Below are positions 10,345 through 20,340 of a DNA stretch of 64,000 nucleotides, one piece after another (the first letter of the stretch is position 1; the number at the start of each line of letters is the position of its first letter). Under the pieces are notes generated by a model that did not search any database, had not been told where the DNA came from, and saw nothing but the letters and a program-made list of their open reading frames with translations. Position numbers and translations under genes: made by a program. This stretch comes from Clostridiales bacterium (lineage in GTDB: Bacteria; Bacillota; Sulfobacillia; RBS10-35), in the NCBI GenBank assembly GCA_018729555.1, contig JAHHQG010000026.1:385329-449328 (forward strand). The letters run 5' to 3'.

Positions 10345-11334
10345 TCACGGCTCCTTCAGGGTCTTTTCCAGGGCGCGGTAGATGGTGGCCGCCTGGGGGA
10401 GGTAATCCTCTTCCAGGGCAAAGGCGGGGTAGGGGGTATCGGGCACCGCCACCCTTTGGGGAGGCGCTTCCAGGTGCCAGAAGGCTTCCTCCTGGACGAT
10501 GGCCACGATCTCCGCCCCCAAGCCCGCGGTGAGGGGCGCCTCGTGGACCACCAGCACCCTCCCCGTCTCCCGGGCAAAACGGCCGATGGTCTCCCGGTCC
10601 AGGGGCGAAAGGGTGCGGAGGTCCACCACCGCCACCTCAAAGCCTTCGTCTTGGGCCCGGCGGGCCGCCTGGAGGGAAGGGGGCACCATGGCCCCCCAGC
10701 AAAAGATCACTCCGTCCTTTCCCTCCCTCACCACCCGGGCTTTCCCCAGGGGGACCCGGTACGGGCCCTCGGGCACTTCCCCTTTGACGGAACGGTAGAG
10801 GCGCATGGGCTCCAGGAAGATGACCGGGTCCGGGTCCTCGATGGCCGAAAGGAGCAGCCCCTTGGCATCGGCGGGGGTGCTGGGGACGGCCACCTTGAGG
10901 CCGGGGGTGTGGACCAGATGGGCTTCGGCGCTTTCCGAGTGGAGCTCGGGGGCCTGAACCCCACCCCCGTAGGGCATCCTCACCACCATGGGGCAGGTGA
11001 AGCGGCCCCGGGAGCGGTAGCGGAAGCGGCTGGCGTGGGAGAGGAGCTGGTCCAGGGCCGGATAGATAAAGCCCATGAACTGGATTTCCGCCACGGGGCG
11101 AAGGCCGGAGAGGGCAAGGCCGATGGCCGTCCCCACGATGGCCGACTCCGCCAGGGGCGTATCCACCACCCGCTCGTCGCCGTATTTCTGAAAAAGGCCG
11201 TCGGTGGCCCGAAAGACGCCCCCGTTGACCCCGATGTCTTCCCCCAGGAGAAGCACCCGGGGGTCTTCCGAAAGGGCCAGATCTAACGCCTCGGTGATGG
11301 CCTGGAGGAGGGTCTTCTCCTTCGTCTGGCTCAT
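10345..11334 (-). CDS. 2-oxoacid dehydrogenase E1 beta (pyruvate/branched-chain)
   Basis: TLLQAITEALDLALSEDPRVLLLGEDIGVNGGVFRATDGL. Confidence 0.94.
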   Translation of the reverse strand: MSQTKEKTLLQAITEALDLALSEDPRVLLLGEDIGVNGGVFRATDGLFQKYGDERVVDTPLAESAIVGTAIGLALSGLRPVAEIQFMGFIYPALDQLLSHASRFRYRSRGRFTCPMVVRMPYGGGVQAPELHSESAEAHLVHTPGLKVAVPSTPADAKGLLLSAIEDPDPVIFLEPMRLYRSVKGEVPEGPYRVPLGKARVVREGKDGVIFCWGAMVPPSLQAARRAQDEGFEVAVVDLRTLSPLDRETIGRFARETGRVLVVHEAPLTAGLGAEIVAIVQEEAFWHLEAPPQRVAVPDTPYPAFALEEDYLPQAATIYRALEKTLKEP

Positions 11335-12482
11335 GCCTTCGCCTCCTTGAGGGCCTGAAGGAAGGCCTCCTTTTGCTGCCGGAAGATAGGAGGCTCATCG
11401 CCGTAGACATGCTCGAAGATGGCTTCGGGGGAGGGGCGGGGGAGGGCTTCCAACTCGGCCACCGCTTGAGCGATCTTTTCCCGGGCATGGGCGAGGGTGG
11501 CTTCCTCCTCCTCGGCCGACCACGCCCCTTCCCGCAAAAGGTAGCGGCGGAGCCGTTCCACGGGATCCCCTAAGGCCTCTTGGGCCGGATCCTCTTTCCG
11601 GTAGCGGCGGGGGTCATCGGAGGTGGTGTGGGGCCCCACCCGGTAGGTGCGGGCCTCGATCAGGGTGGGCCCTTCGCCGGAGCGGGCGCGCTCCAGGGCT
11701 TCCCTCACCGCCTCCGCCACCATGAGGGGGTCGTTTCCGTCGATGAGGCGCCCCGGCATGCCGTAGCCTTGGGCACGGACGGCGATGCTTTCGGCGGCCG
11801 TCTGACGGTGAAAGGGAACGCTGATGGCCCAGCCGTTGTTCTGACAAAGGAACACGACGGGCGTCTTGAAAACTCCCGCAAAATTGAGTCCTTCGTGAAA
11901 ATCCCCTTCGCTGGAAGCTCCATCGCCGAAGAAGGTGAGGACCACCCCTTCTTTCTTCTGGAGCTTCAACCCCCATCCGATTCCCACGGCATGGGGGATC
12001 TGGGTGGCGATGGGGACGGCCGGGGGAAGGATCTGCACACCCTCCGGAGCCCGGTAGCTGTCGGGAAGGCCCTTCCAGTAGGCCAGGGCCTCTACCAGGG
12101 GCAGGCCGAAGAGGATGCTGGCCCCGGTATCCCGGTAGGTGGGCACCAGCCAGTCGGAGCGGGAGAGGGAGAGGGCGGCCGCCGCCTGGATTCCCTCCAG
12201 ACCCGTGAAAGGGGCGTAGGTGCCGATGCGCCCCTGGCGCTGGAGGGTGAGGGCCCGGCTGTCGAAGGTGCGGATGAAGAGCATGGCTTTCAAAAGGGCC
12301 CGGCTTTCCTCCAGGGAAAGGCGAGGGGTCCGGGAAGGCCGGCCTTCCAGGTCCAGGATCCGTTCCATCTCCAAGGGGAACCCTCCTTTCACCCCCTTAT
12401 TCGCCCGGGCGAAAGCAAATCCTCTTCTCATGTCCGGGCCTCCCACCTTCAAAACCATTGAAACCCGGGGTACACTGGACAT
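11331..12482 (-). CDS. 2-oxoacid dehydrogenase E1 alpha
   Basis: TPP motif FFGDGASSEGDFHEGLNFAGV; true start probably near 12431 or 12368. Confidence 0.92.
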   Translation of the reverse strand: MSSVPRVSMVLKVGGPDMRRGFAFARANKGVKGGFPLEMERILDLEGRPSRTPRLSLEESRALLKAMLFIRTFDSRALTLQRQGRIGTYAPFTGLEGIQAAAALSLSRSDWLVPTYRDTGASILFGLPLVEALAYWKGLPDSYRAPEGVQILPPAVPIATQIPHAVGIGWGLKLQKKEGVVLTFFGDGASSEGDFHEGLNFAGVFKTPVVFLCQNNGWAISVPFHRQTAAESIAVRAQGYGMPGRLIDGNDPLMVAEAVREALERARSGEGPTLIEARTYRVGPHTTSDDPRRYRKEDPAQEALGDPVERLRRYLLREGAWSAEEEEATLAHAREKIAQAVAELEALPRPSPEAIFEHVYGDEPPIFRQQKEAFLQALKEAKA

Positions 12483-12506
12483 AAGACATCAGGGGAGGAA
12501 TGGACA

Positions 12507-14240
12507 TTGCTGAAGGAATTTGCCTGGATGGTGGGGGGCCAGCAGGGAGAGGGCATTGAGAGCTCCGGCGACATCTTGGCCACCGTCCTGGCGCGACAGG
12601 GCTACCACGTCTTCGGTTACCGGGTCTTCTCCAGCCGCATCAAAGGGGGCCACACCAGCTACCGGGTCCGGGCCAGCACCCGCCCCGTGCGGACGCCCAA
12701 CGAGGATGTCCACCTCTTGGTGGCTTTTGATCAAGAAACCATCGACATCGAAGGTCCCCAGGTGGTGCCCGGCGGGGTCATCGCCGCCGACAGCCACTTC
12801 AAGCCCCAGCTTCCCCCGGGCCTGAGCGCCACCCTCCTGGACATCCCCCTGACGGATCTGGCCAAGGACAGCGGCAATCCCCTGGCGAGAAACGTGGTGG
12901 CCATGGGGGCGACGGCCTACGTCCTCAGCCTCCGCCTGGAACCCTTCCACGACCTCATCCGGGACCGGTGGGGGCGCAAAGGGGAAGAGGTGGTGGCCCA
13001 GAACCTCCGGGCTCTGGAATCGGGCTATCGCTTTGCCGAAGACAACCTGAAGGGCCTTCGCTTCGAGGTGGAACCCGGCGATGGGAAGTCCCGCCCCGCC
13101 CTTTTGGGGAACTACCTCATGAGCATCGGGGCCCTGGCGGCCGGCTGCCGGGTCATGGCCGCCTACCCCATCACCCCCGCCTCCGACGTCATGGAGTACC
13201 TGGTCCGCAAGCTTCCCCAGTACGGCGGGGTCGTCCTCCAGATGGAAGATGAGATCGCCGCCATCGCCACGGTGGTGGGAGCGGGGTTTGCCGGCGCCCG
13301 CGCCATGACGGCCACGGCAGGCCCCGGGTTTTCCCTCATGCAGGAGACCCTGGGCCTGGCGGCGGCGGCCGAAATCCCCGTGGTCATCGTGGATGTCCAG
13401 CGGGCCGGGCCGTCCACCGGCATGCCCACCAAAGTGGAGCAGAGCGACCTCATGCAGATGATCTACGGTACCCACGGCGAATCCCCCCGGATCGTCCTCT
13501 CGCCCTACACCATGGAAGATGCCTTCTACATCATGTTTGACGCCTTCAACCTGGCGGAGGAATACCAGTGCCCCGTCATCATCGCCTCGGACCTCATGCT
13601 GGGGGTTTCCCTCCAGACGGTGGAGGAAGACGCCCTGGATCTTTCCCGGGTGGAGTGGCGCCGGGGCCAGGTGGTGACGGAAGAGGACCTGGCGGGAGTC
13701 CAGGCGGGGTATTTCCAACGCTATGCCGTCACGGCGTCGGGCATTTCGCCCCGATCCCTTCCCGGCATGCCCAAAGGCCAATACCTGGCCACCGGTGTGG
13801 AGCACGCGCCGACGGGGAAGGTGACGGAAAACCCCCAGAACCGCGTGGCCCAGATGGATAAGCGGGCGCGCAAGCTCTCCTCCCTCAAGGGGAACGGCAC
13901 CCGCTACTACGGCGATGACGACCCCGAGCTCCTCCTCGTCAGCTTCGGGAGCACCTTCGGGGCCGTGGAAGAAGCCCGGGAAGCCCTCCAGGCGGAAGGG
14001 AAGAAGGTGGGCCACCTGGTCCTGCGGCGCCTCTGGCCCCTTCCTGTGGATGAGCTCCAGCCCCACCTGGAGAAAGCCCAAAAGGTCCTGGTGGTGGAGC
14101 TCAACTCCACCGGCCAGCTGCGCCAGCTGATCCAGATGCATATGGGGTATCATGAAAAGCTTCATTCGGCCTTGAAGTACAGCGGGCTTCCCTTCTATCC
14201 CAGGGAAATCCTAGTGCGGGCGGAAGAGGTGATGGGCTGA
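12507..14240 (+). CDS. korA: 2-oxoacid:acceptor oxidoreductase subunit alpha
   Basis: TTG start after RBS AGGGGAGG; GGQQGEGIESSGDILA, YPITPASDVMEYL. Confidence 0.92.
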   Translation: MLKEFAWMVGGQQGEGIESSGDILATVLARQGYHVFGYRVFSSRIKGGHTSYRVRASTRPVRTPNEDVHLLVAFDQETIDIEGPQVVPGGVIAADSHFKPQLPPGLSATLLDIPLTDLAKDSGNPLARNVVAMGATAYVLSLRLEPFHDLIRDRWGRKGEEVVAQNLRALESGYRFAEDNLKGLRFEVEPGDGKSRPALLGNYLMSIGALAAGCRVMAAYPITPASDVMEYLVRKLPQYGGVVLQMEDEIAAIATVVGAGFAGARAMTATAGPGFSLMQETLGLAAAAEIPVVIVDVQRAGPSTGMPTKVEQSDLMQMIYGTHGESPRIVLSPYTMEDAFYIMFDAFNLAEEYQCPVIIASDLMLGVSLQTVEEDALDLSRVEWRRGQVVTEEDLAGVQAGYFQRYAVTASGISPRSLPGMPKGQYLATGVEHAPTGKVTENPQNRVAQMDKRARKLSSLKGNGTRYYGDDDPELLLVSFGSTFGAVEEAREALQAEGKKVGHLVLRRLWPLPVDELQPHLEKAQKVLVVELNSTGQLRQLIQMHMGYHEKLHSALKYSGLPFYPREILVRAEEVMG

Positions 14241-15112
14241 TGGCCATTGCGGTCACCATGGCAGATTACCGGACGGCGGAGAAATCCTGGTGGTGCCCCG
14301 GGTGCGGGGATTTTGGCGTCCTTTCGGCCCTCCAGAAGACCCTGGTGGACCTGCAAAAGCTTCCCCACGAGGTAGCCATCGTGGCGGGCATCGGGTGCTC
14401 CGGGAAGATCGGCAATTACATCAACTGCTACAACATCCACACCACCCACGGCCGCACCCTCCCGGTGGCCACGGGGATCAAGCTGGCCAACCGCAACCTC
14501 ACCGTCATCGCCGCCGGGGGTGACGGCGACGGCTATGCCATCGGCATGGGCCATTTCATGCATGCCCTCCGGCGCAACGTGGACATCACCTACCTGGTGA
14601 TGGATAACCACGTCTACGGCCTCACCAAGGGGCAGGTGTCCCCCACCAGCGACCGGGGCTTCGTCACCAGCAGCACCCCTCAAGGGAACCTGGAGAAGCC
14701 GGTGCGGCCCCTGGAGCTGGCCCTGGCCAGCGGCGCGGGCTTTGTGGCCCAGGGGTTTTCCGGCTGGGTGCCCCAGCTCATCGACATCCTGAAGGCGGCC
14801 ATCGAGTACCGGGGGTTTGCCCTGGTGAACGTCATCAGCCCATGCGTCACCTACAACAAGGTCAATACCTACGACTACTACCGGGAAAACCTCGTGAAGG
14901 TGGAGGACATTCCCGGCTACGACGAGAAGGATCGCCTGGGGGCGTTGAAGACGGTCATCGAAAGGGAAGGCCTGGTGACGGGGATCCTCTACCGGGAAGA
15001 AGGCCCCTCCCTGGAAGACCTCCTTCCCGGCTACCGGGAAGAGCCCATCGTCAGCCAGGATCTCCGCTTCCGCCAGGAGGACCTGAAGGCCCTTTTGGAG
15101 GAGTTCCGCTGA
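14240..15112 (+). CDS. korB: 2-oxoacid:ferredoxin oxidoreductase subunit beta
   Basis: WWCPGCGDFGVL, AAGGDGDGYAIGMGHFMHALRRN. Confidence 0.95.
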   Translation: MAIAVTMADYRTAEKSWWCPGCGDFGVLSALQKTLVDLQKLPHEVAIVAGIGCSGKIGNYINCYNIHTTHGRTLPVATGIKLANRNLTVIAAGGDGDGYAIGMGHFMHALRRNVDITYLVMDNHVYGLTKGQVSPTSDRGFVTSSTPQGNLEKPVRPLELALASGAGFVAQGFSGWVPQLIDILKAAIEYRGFALVNVISPCVTYNKVNTYDYYRENLVKVEDIPGYDEKDRLGALKTVIEREGLVTGILYREEGPSLEDLLPGYREEPIVSQDLRFRQEDLKALLEEFR

Positions 15113-15114
15113 TC

Positions 15115-15399
15115 TTGTCGGGCGCTCGAGAGCTGGCGGAGATCATCAAGGGGGCTGCCCGCGACGAAAGGGGCCGCCCCCTCCCTTTGACCCTCGAAGA
15201 GGCCACCGCCTGGGCGGAAGAGATCTTGGAGGACCTCTTTTCCTCCCAGGAGTGGCCCCGCATCCTGGAGCGGGGCGGCCTTCGCTTCGTCGCCTTTTTG
15301 CCGGAAGAGTGGGAGCTGGGGAGCCCGGCCCTGGTCTTCGCCCAGCAGTGGGACGGCTGCAGCTGGGTGAACCTGGGCCGGGTGGACGTCTCCCTCTAG
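15115..15399 (+). CDS. hypothetical protein (94 aa, TTG start)
   Basis: Open frame following korB directly. Confidence 0.55.
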   Translation: MSGARELAEIIKGAARDERGRPLPLTLEEATAWAEEILEDLFSSQEWPRILERGGLRFVAFLPEEWELGSPALVFAQQWDGCSWVNLGRVDVSL

Positions 15400-16346
15400 C
15401 GCCGCTTGTACCGGGTGATGAGGGCTTCCGCCTTCCAGGCGATGGTCTCGGCGCTAAGGCCGTATTTCTTGAAGAGCTCCCCCGGTTTTCCCGATTCGGC
15501 GTAGGTATCTTCCATGCCCACAAAGGCCAGGGGGATGGGCCGGAACTGGCTCAAGAGCATGGCCACGGCGCTTCCCACGCCGCCCGCCAGAAGGTGCTCT
15601 TCGGCGATGACCATGGCCCCCGTCTCTTCCGCCGCCTGGATGAGGGCATCTTTGTCCAGGGGTTTCACCGACACCAGATCCAGGACCCTCGCCTCGTACC
15701 CCTTTTCCGCCAAGATGTCGGCCGCCTTGAGGGCTTCGTGGACCATCAGGCCCAAGGCGGCGATGGTGACATCCCGCCCCTGGCGAAGGACGGGAGCCCG
15801 GCCGAAGGCGAAGGCGGCCGGCTCTCGATACACGAGGGGCGCCGGCGGTCGCCCCACCCGGACGTAGACCGGCCCGCGGTGATAGGCCGCCGCCCGGATG
15901 ACGGCCGCTGTGGAGGGGGCGTCGGCGGGGCAGGCCACGTAGAAGCCGGGGAGGCTTCGCGCCAGGGCCAGGTCCTCCACGCTCTGTTGGGAGACCCCGT
16001 CTTCCCCCACGCTGATGCCCCCGTGGCTCCCCACCAGCTTCACGTTGGCCTGGCTGTAGGCGATGGCCATCCGCATCTGGTCGTAGCCTTTGCTCATGAG
16101 GAAGGTGGCAAAGCTGGAGACGAAGGGGATCTTGCCGCTCCGGCTGAGGCCCGAGGCAGCGCCCACCATGTTGGCTTCCGCGATCCCCATGTTGAAAAAG
16201 CGGTCGGGGAATTCTTTCGCGAAGTAGCGGGTCATGGTGGAGGTGGAGAGGTCGCCGTCTAAGACGACGATGCGGGGATCCTGACGGCCCAGCTGCAAGA
16301 GGGCCTGGCCGTAGGCTTCCCGCGTGGAGGGGCCCATTTCCGTCAC
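15396..16346 (-). CDS. transketolase, C-terminal subunit
   Basis: TREAYGQALLQLGRQDPRIVVLDGDLSTST; GSHGGISVGEDGVSQQSVEDLAL. Confidence 0.93.
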   Translation of the reverse strand: MTEMGPSTREAYGQALLQLGRQDPRIVVLDGDLSTSTMTRYFAKEFPDRFFNMGIAEANMVGAASGLSRSGKIPFVSSFATFLMSKGYDQMRMAIAYSQANVKLVGSHGGISVGEDGVSQQSVEDLALARSLPGFYVACPADAPSTAAVIRAAAYHRGPVYVRVGRPPAPLVYREPAAFAFGRAPVLRQGRDVTIAALGLMVHEALKAADILAEKGYEARVLDLVSVKPLDKDALIQAAEETGAMVIAEEHLLAGGVGSAVAMLLSQFRPIPLAFVGMEDTYAESGKPGELFKKYGLSAETIAWKAEALITRYKRR

Positions 16347-17179
16347 CGGGGGTCACCTCCCAGCTCGTTAAGGGCTCTCTCCAGCTCCTCGGGCGTGGGG
16401 GCCCGGCCGTGAAAGGCGTTGTTGCCCTCCATGAAGGAAACCCCTTTCCCTTTGACGGTGTGGGCGATGATGACCCGGGGACGGCCCTTTTCCTCCCACC
16501 GGGGCCGCGGAACGGCCAGGGCCCGCTGCAGGGCCGCCACATCGTGGCCGTCCACTTCCTCCACCTCCCAGCCAAACGCTTCCCACTTGGCCCGGAGGGG
16601 CTCCATCCCCATGATGGCGTCGGTGGGCCCGTCCAGCTGAAAGCCGTTTTTGTCCACGATGGCCACCAGATTCTGCAGGCCGTAGTGGGAGGCCGCCATG
16701 GCGGCCTCCCACACCTGCCCTTCGTTGAGCTCGCCGTCGCCCAAAAGGACGAACACCCGGAAATCCAGGCGGTCCATCTTTCCCGCCAGGGCGTGGCCCA
16801 AGCCGATGGAAAGCCCCTGGCCCAGGGATCCGGTGGAGGCTTCCACCCAGGGGAGATCCTTTACCGACGGATGCCCCTGGAGGGGGCTTCCGATGCGCCG
16901 GAGGGTCTTTAAGGATTCGGAGGGGATCCTTCCCGCCTCCGCCAGGGCGGCGTAGAGGATGGGGGCGGCATGGCCTTTGCTGAGGATGAACCGGTCCCGG
17001 AGGGGCCAGAGGGGGTCGGTGGGGTGCCAGCGGAGCTCCTGGAAGAAGAGGACCGCCACGATGTCGGCCGCCGAGAGGCTCCCGCCGGGATGGCCGGAGC
17101 CGGCGGCGGCGATGGCCTCCAGGGCGAGGCGCCGGAGCTTCCGGGCTTTTTCCGCCAGGGTTTCGGCTTCGACCCTCAT
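16343..17179 (-). CDS. transketolase, N-terminal subunit
   Basis: AAGSGHPGGSLSAADIVAVLFF; GDGELNEGQVWEAAM. Confidence 0.93.
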   Translation of the reverse strand: MRVEAETLAEKARKLRRLALEAIAAAGSGHPGGSLSAADIVAVLFFQELRWHPTDPLWPLRDRFILSKGHAAPILYAALAEAGRIPSESLKTLRRIGSPLQGHPSVKDLPWVEASTGSLGQGLSIGLGHALAGKMDRLDFRVFVLLGDGELNEGQVWEAAMAASHYGLQNLVAIVDKNGFQLDGPTDAIMGMEPLRAKWEAFGWEVEEVDGHDVAALQRALAVPRPRWEEKGRPRVIIAHTVKGKGVSFMEGNNAFHGRAPTPEELERALNELGGDPR

Positions 17180-18573
17180 TGGGACCTCCCGGGAACACCC
17201 GGCTCGGTCATGGCGGCGTAATCCAGGACCTTATCCAAGGTGGCTTCATCCAGGAGCCCCTTTTCCAGGACCACGTCCCTTAGGGACCGCCCCGTCTCCA
17301 CCACTTCCTTGGCGATCTCCGCCGCTTTGAGGTAGCCGATGTAGTCGGTGAGGGCCGTCGCCAAGGCGGCGCTCTTTTCCACCAGCTCCCGGGCCCGTTT
17401 CTCGTTGGCCTGGATGCCCTGGAAGGTCCTTTCATCGGTGGCTTTGAGAGCGTTCTTCAGGATCTCGATGCTCTCCAAAAGCATGAAGGCCACCACCGGC
17501 ATCATGACGTTCAGCTCCAGCTGGCCGGCTTCGGTGGCGGCGGCGATGCCGGCATCGTTTCCGACGACCCGGTAACAGACCTGGTTCAGCATCTCCAGCA
17601 TGGAGGGGTTCACTTTCCCCGGCATGATGGAGGACCCGGGCTGGACGGCGGGCAGGCGGATCTCTGCCAGACCGGTGCTGGGCCCGGAAGAGAGAAGCCT
17701 GAGGTCGTTGGCGATCTTGGAGATATCCAGGGCCAGGTCGCGGAGGGCTCCGGAGACGTGGGAGAAGTCGCTCAGGCTCTGCATGAGGGCGAAGAGGTTT
17801 TCCCCGGGCCGGAGGGGAAAGCCCGTGAGGCGGGCCAGATGCTCCACCACTTTGGTGGGGTAGACTTTCTCGGCGTTGACCCCGCTGCCCACGGCTGTCC
17901 CGCCGATGCCCAGCTCGTGGAGGTCGGCGGCGGCCTCCTGGAGGCGCCGGCGCCCCCTCTGGATGATGCGGCTATACGCCAGGAATTCCTGACCCAGCCG
18001 GACGGGCATGGCGTCTTGCAGATGGGTGCGCCCGGCTTTGATGACGTGCCAGAACTCTTTGGCCTTTCTTTCAAAGGTGGCCGCCACCTGATCCAGGACG
18101 GGGTAGAGGCCCTCCAAAGCCCGCAGGGTGGCCAGGCGCATGGCCGTGGGGAAGGAATCGTTGGTGGACTGGGCCATGTTCACATGATCGTTGGGGTGGA
18201 TGGGCCGGTACTGGCCCCGGGGTTGCCCCAGGATCTCGTTGGCCCGGTTGGCGATGACCTCGTTGGTGTTCATGTTGAAGGAGGTGCCGGCCCCCGCCTG
18301 GAAGGCATCCACCACGAAATGGTCGTTAAAGCGGCCGGCGATGACTTCATCGGCCGCCGCCACGATGGCGTCGGCCAGCTCCGGGGCGAGGCGCCCCGTC
18401 TCCTTGTGGACCAAGGCCGCCGCCTTCTTGATGTGGGCCATGGCCCAGATCATGTGGAAGGGCAACCGGTACCCCGAGATGGGGAAATTCTCCACGGCCC
18501 GCTGGGTCTGGACACCCCAGTAGGCATCGGCCGGAACGGCTTTCTCCCCGAGGGAGTCTCTCTCCATGCGCAT
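17176..18573 (-). CDS. aspartate ammonia-lyase / class II fumarase family
   Basis: WGVQTQRAVENFPISGYRLP, GSSIMPGKVNP signature. Confidence 0.9.
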   Translation of the reverse strand: MRMERDSLGEKAVPADAYWGVQTQRAVENFPISGYRLPFHMIWAMAHIKKAAALVHKETGRLAPELADAIVAAADEVIAGRFNDHFVVDAFQAGAGTSFNMNTNEVIANRANEILGQPRGQYRPIHPNDHVNMAQSTNDSFPTAMRLATLRALEGLYPVLDQVAATFERKAKEFWHVIKAGRTHLQDAMPVRLGQEFLAYSRIIQRGRRRLQEAAADLHELGIGGTAVGSGVNAEKVYPTKVVEHLARLTGFPLRPGENLFALMQSLSDFSHVSGALRDLALDISKIANDLRLLSSGPSTGLAEIRLPAVQPGSSIMPGKVNPSMLEMLNQVCYRVVGNDAGIAAATEAGQLELNVMMPVVAFMLLESIEILKNALKATDERTFQGIQANEKRARELVEKSAALATALTDYIGYLKAAEIAKEVVETGRSLRDVVLEKGLLDEATLDKVLDYAAMTEPGVPGRSQ

Positions 18574-18615
18574 GGACAAGGCAGGAAACACTCCTTCCTA
18601 CAGTTCACCGTAGCC

Positions 18616-18630
18616 GTTACCTATGGTAAC
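18616..18630. promoter_or_regulatory. perfect palindrome GTTACC-TAT-GGTAAC in a divergent promoter region
   Basis: Inverted repeat between divergent genes. Confidence 0.5.
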
Positions 18631-18660
18631 AGTTTCGACGCCTGTGGTATCCTGGAGCCG

Positions 18661-19647
18661 ATGCGAAAGGGGATCTTTTTCACCCTCGACTACCATCCCG
18701 ATCTCCATCCTGCGCCCCATGTGTATCTGCAGGAAACCTTGGAGCTCATGGAACTTTGCGATGATCTGGGGCTGGAGATCTGGGTCTCGGAGCACCATTT
18801 TTCCTACTACGGCCTTCTTCCATCGCCGGCGGTCTTCCTGGGGGCTGTCGCCCAGCGGACGAGAAAGGTCCGCCTGGGGACGGCGGTGGCCGTGGTACCC
18901 ATCCGCCATCCCTTGCAGCTGGCGGAAGATTACGCCCTCGTGGATATCCTCTCGGGGGGACGGCTGGAGGTGGCCGTGGGGAGCGGTTACCTCAGCCATG
19001 AGCTGGCGCCCTTTGGCGTGACGCCGGAAAATAAGCATGAGCGCTTTGAAGAACATCTGGCCGTCTGGCGGAAGGCCTGGCGGGGGGAAGCCATCCGGCA
19101 CCAGGGAGAGACTTTGACCCTGGAAAGCCCGCCGCTCCAGATCCTTCCCCTGCAAAAGCCCCACCCGCCCTTCTGGTTTTCCATCACCCGGCCTGAGCCG
19201 GCCCAGGCCATCGGGCAGCGGGGGGAAGATCTTCTGACGGTCCCTTACATCCGCCTCGCTTCCCAGGAAGAGCTGGCCCAGCTCATCTACCGCTATCAGG
19301 AGGGGCGGCGGAAAGGCGGCTTTGGGCCGGGGAAGGTAGGGGTGGCGGTCCATGCTTTTGCCGGGGACTATCCCTACCGGTGGGGCGAAGGCAAGGTGGA
19401 AGCGTATGAACCCTATCGGAAAGCCCTGAATGTTTATCTAAAGACCCGCCTCCAGCCGGGGGCCCGCAGCCGGGGGGAAGCATCCCCCGATTTCGTCTGG
19501 CTGGGGACGCCCGAAGAGATCCGCAGCCGGGCGGAAACCTTCGAGGCCATGGGGGTGGAGCTCCTCCTCTTCATGGCCGATGTGGGCGGCCTTCCCCGCT
19601 CCCTCGTGCGCGCTTCCCTCAAAGGCCTGGCGGAAGCTCTGGCGTAA
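18661..19647 (+). CDS. LLM-class flavin-dependent oxidoreductase
   Basis: LGLEIWVSEHHFSYYG...VRLGTAVAVVPIRHPLQLAEDYALVDILSGGRLEVAVGSGY. Confidence 0.9.
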   Translation: MRKGIFFTLDYHPDLHPAPHVYLQETLELMELCDDLGLEIWVSEHHFSYYGLLPSPAVFLGAVAQRTRKVRLGTAVAVVPIRHPLQLAEDYALVDILSGGRLEVAVGSGYLSHELAPFGVTPENKHERFEEHLAVWRKAWRGEAIRHQGETLTLESPPLQILPLQKPHPPFWFSITRPEPAQAIGQRGEDLLTVPYIRLASQEELAQLIYRYQEGRRKGGFGPGKVGVAVHAFAGDYPYRWGEGKVEAYEPYRKALNVYLKTRLQPGARSRGEASPDFVWLGTPEEIRSRAETFEAMGVELLLFMADVGGLPRSLVRASLKGLAEALA

Positions 19648-19719
19648 AGTTTTCGGTTTAAGCTCCCCAAGTTTGCTATAAAATAGAACGTAACAATCCA
19701 GGGAAGGGGAGCGGATCTG

Positions 19720-20307
19720 ATGGTGGACGAACGGGAGCAGCAGGAAAGGCAAGGGGAAAGGGCCCGGCGCCGTCGCAGGGGATTTAAGCATTGGACGCCC
19801 GAGGAAGATGAACGTCTGGCCCAGGCGGTGAAAGAGGGGGTCCATCACCACACCACCCTTCAATCTCTGGCGGCGGCCATCCATGACCAGTTCCGCCGGG
19901 ATGCCGCCAGCGTGCTGAGGCGAATTCGCTTTTTGCGGAAAAGAGATCCGGAACTGGACGCTCAGATCAACCGCTACCTCAGCCGGGCCCAGCCCCTGAC
20001 GGAGGCGGCCCGCCAGGAGATCCGCCAGTCCCTTCCAGAGGTGCCGGTGAGCGCCTCTTTCACCCCGGCGCCGGCGCCCGCACCGGTGCCGCTGTCCTTG
20101 GAGCAGGATGTGAACACGGTGGTCCAGCTCCTGGAGGAGATGGGTCTCCCCGTGGAGCGGCGTCATCGCCGCCAGCTCCAGGAGATGGTGGAGCAGTACG
20201 GTTTGGTGGCGGTGGTGGCGGCGGTGGCCCAGAGCCTTTTGCAGAAAGCCGACGTCATCCTCAGGGAAGCGGAGCGCCGCCTGGCGCGGGGAGAGCTTCC
20301 CCGTTAG
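19720..20307 (+). CDS. Myb/SANT-like DNA-binding protein (RsfA-like prespore regulator?)
   Basis: HWTPEEDERLAQAVKEGV plus C-terminal coiled region. Confidence 0.55.
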   Translation: MVDEREQQERQGERARRRRRGFKHWTPEEDERLAQAVKEGVHHHTTLQSLAAAIHDQFRRDAASVLRRIRFLRKRDPELDAQINRYLSRAQPLTEAARQEIRQSLPEVPVSASFTPAPAPAPVPLSLEQDVNTVVQLLEEMGLPVERRHRRQLQEMVEQYGLVAVVAAVAQSLLQKADVILREAERRLARGELPR

Positions 20308-20340
20308 GCATAGAGTAAAGGCTAGGGAGGCGATGGTCCC

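Noticed and set aside
12489-14165. 558-aa minus-strand ORF
   Set aside because: Antisense to clearly coding korA; His/Gly/Asp-rich composition is typical of GC-rich antisense frames.
17758-18660. Upstream extension of the LLM oxidoreductase ORF (ORF 17758-19647)
   Set aside because: Extension is antisense to the aspartase gene; the conserved start MRKGIFFTLDYHPD is at 18661.
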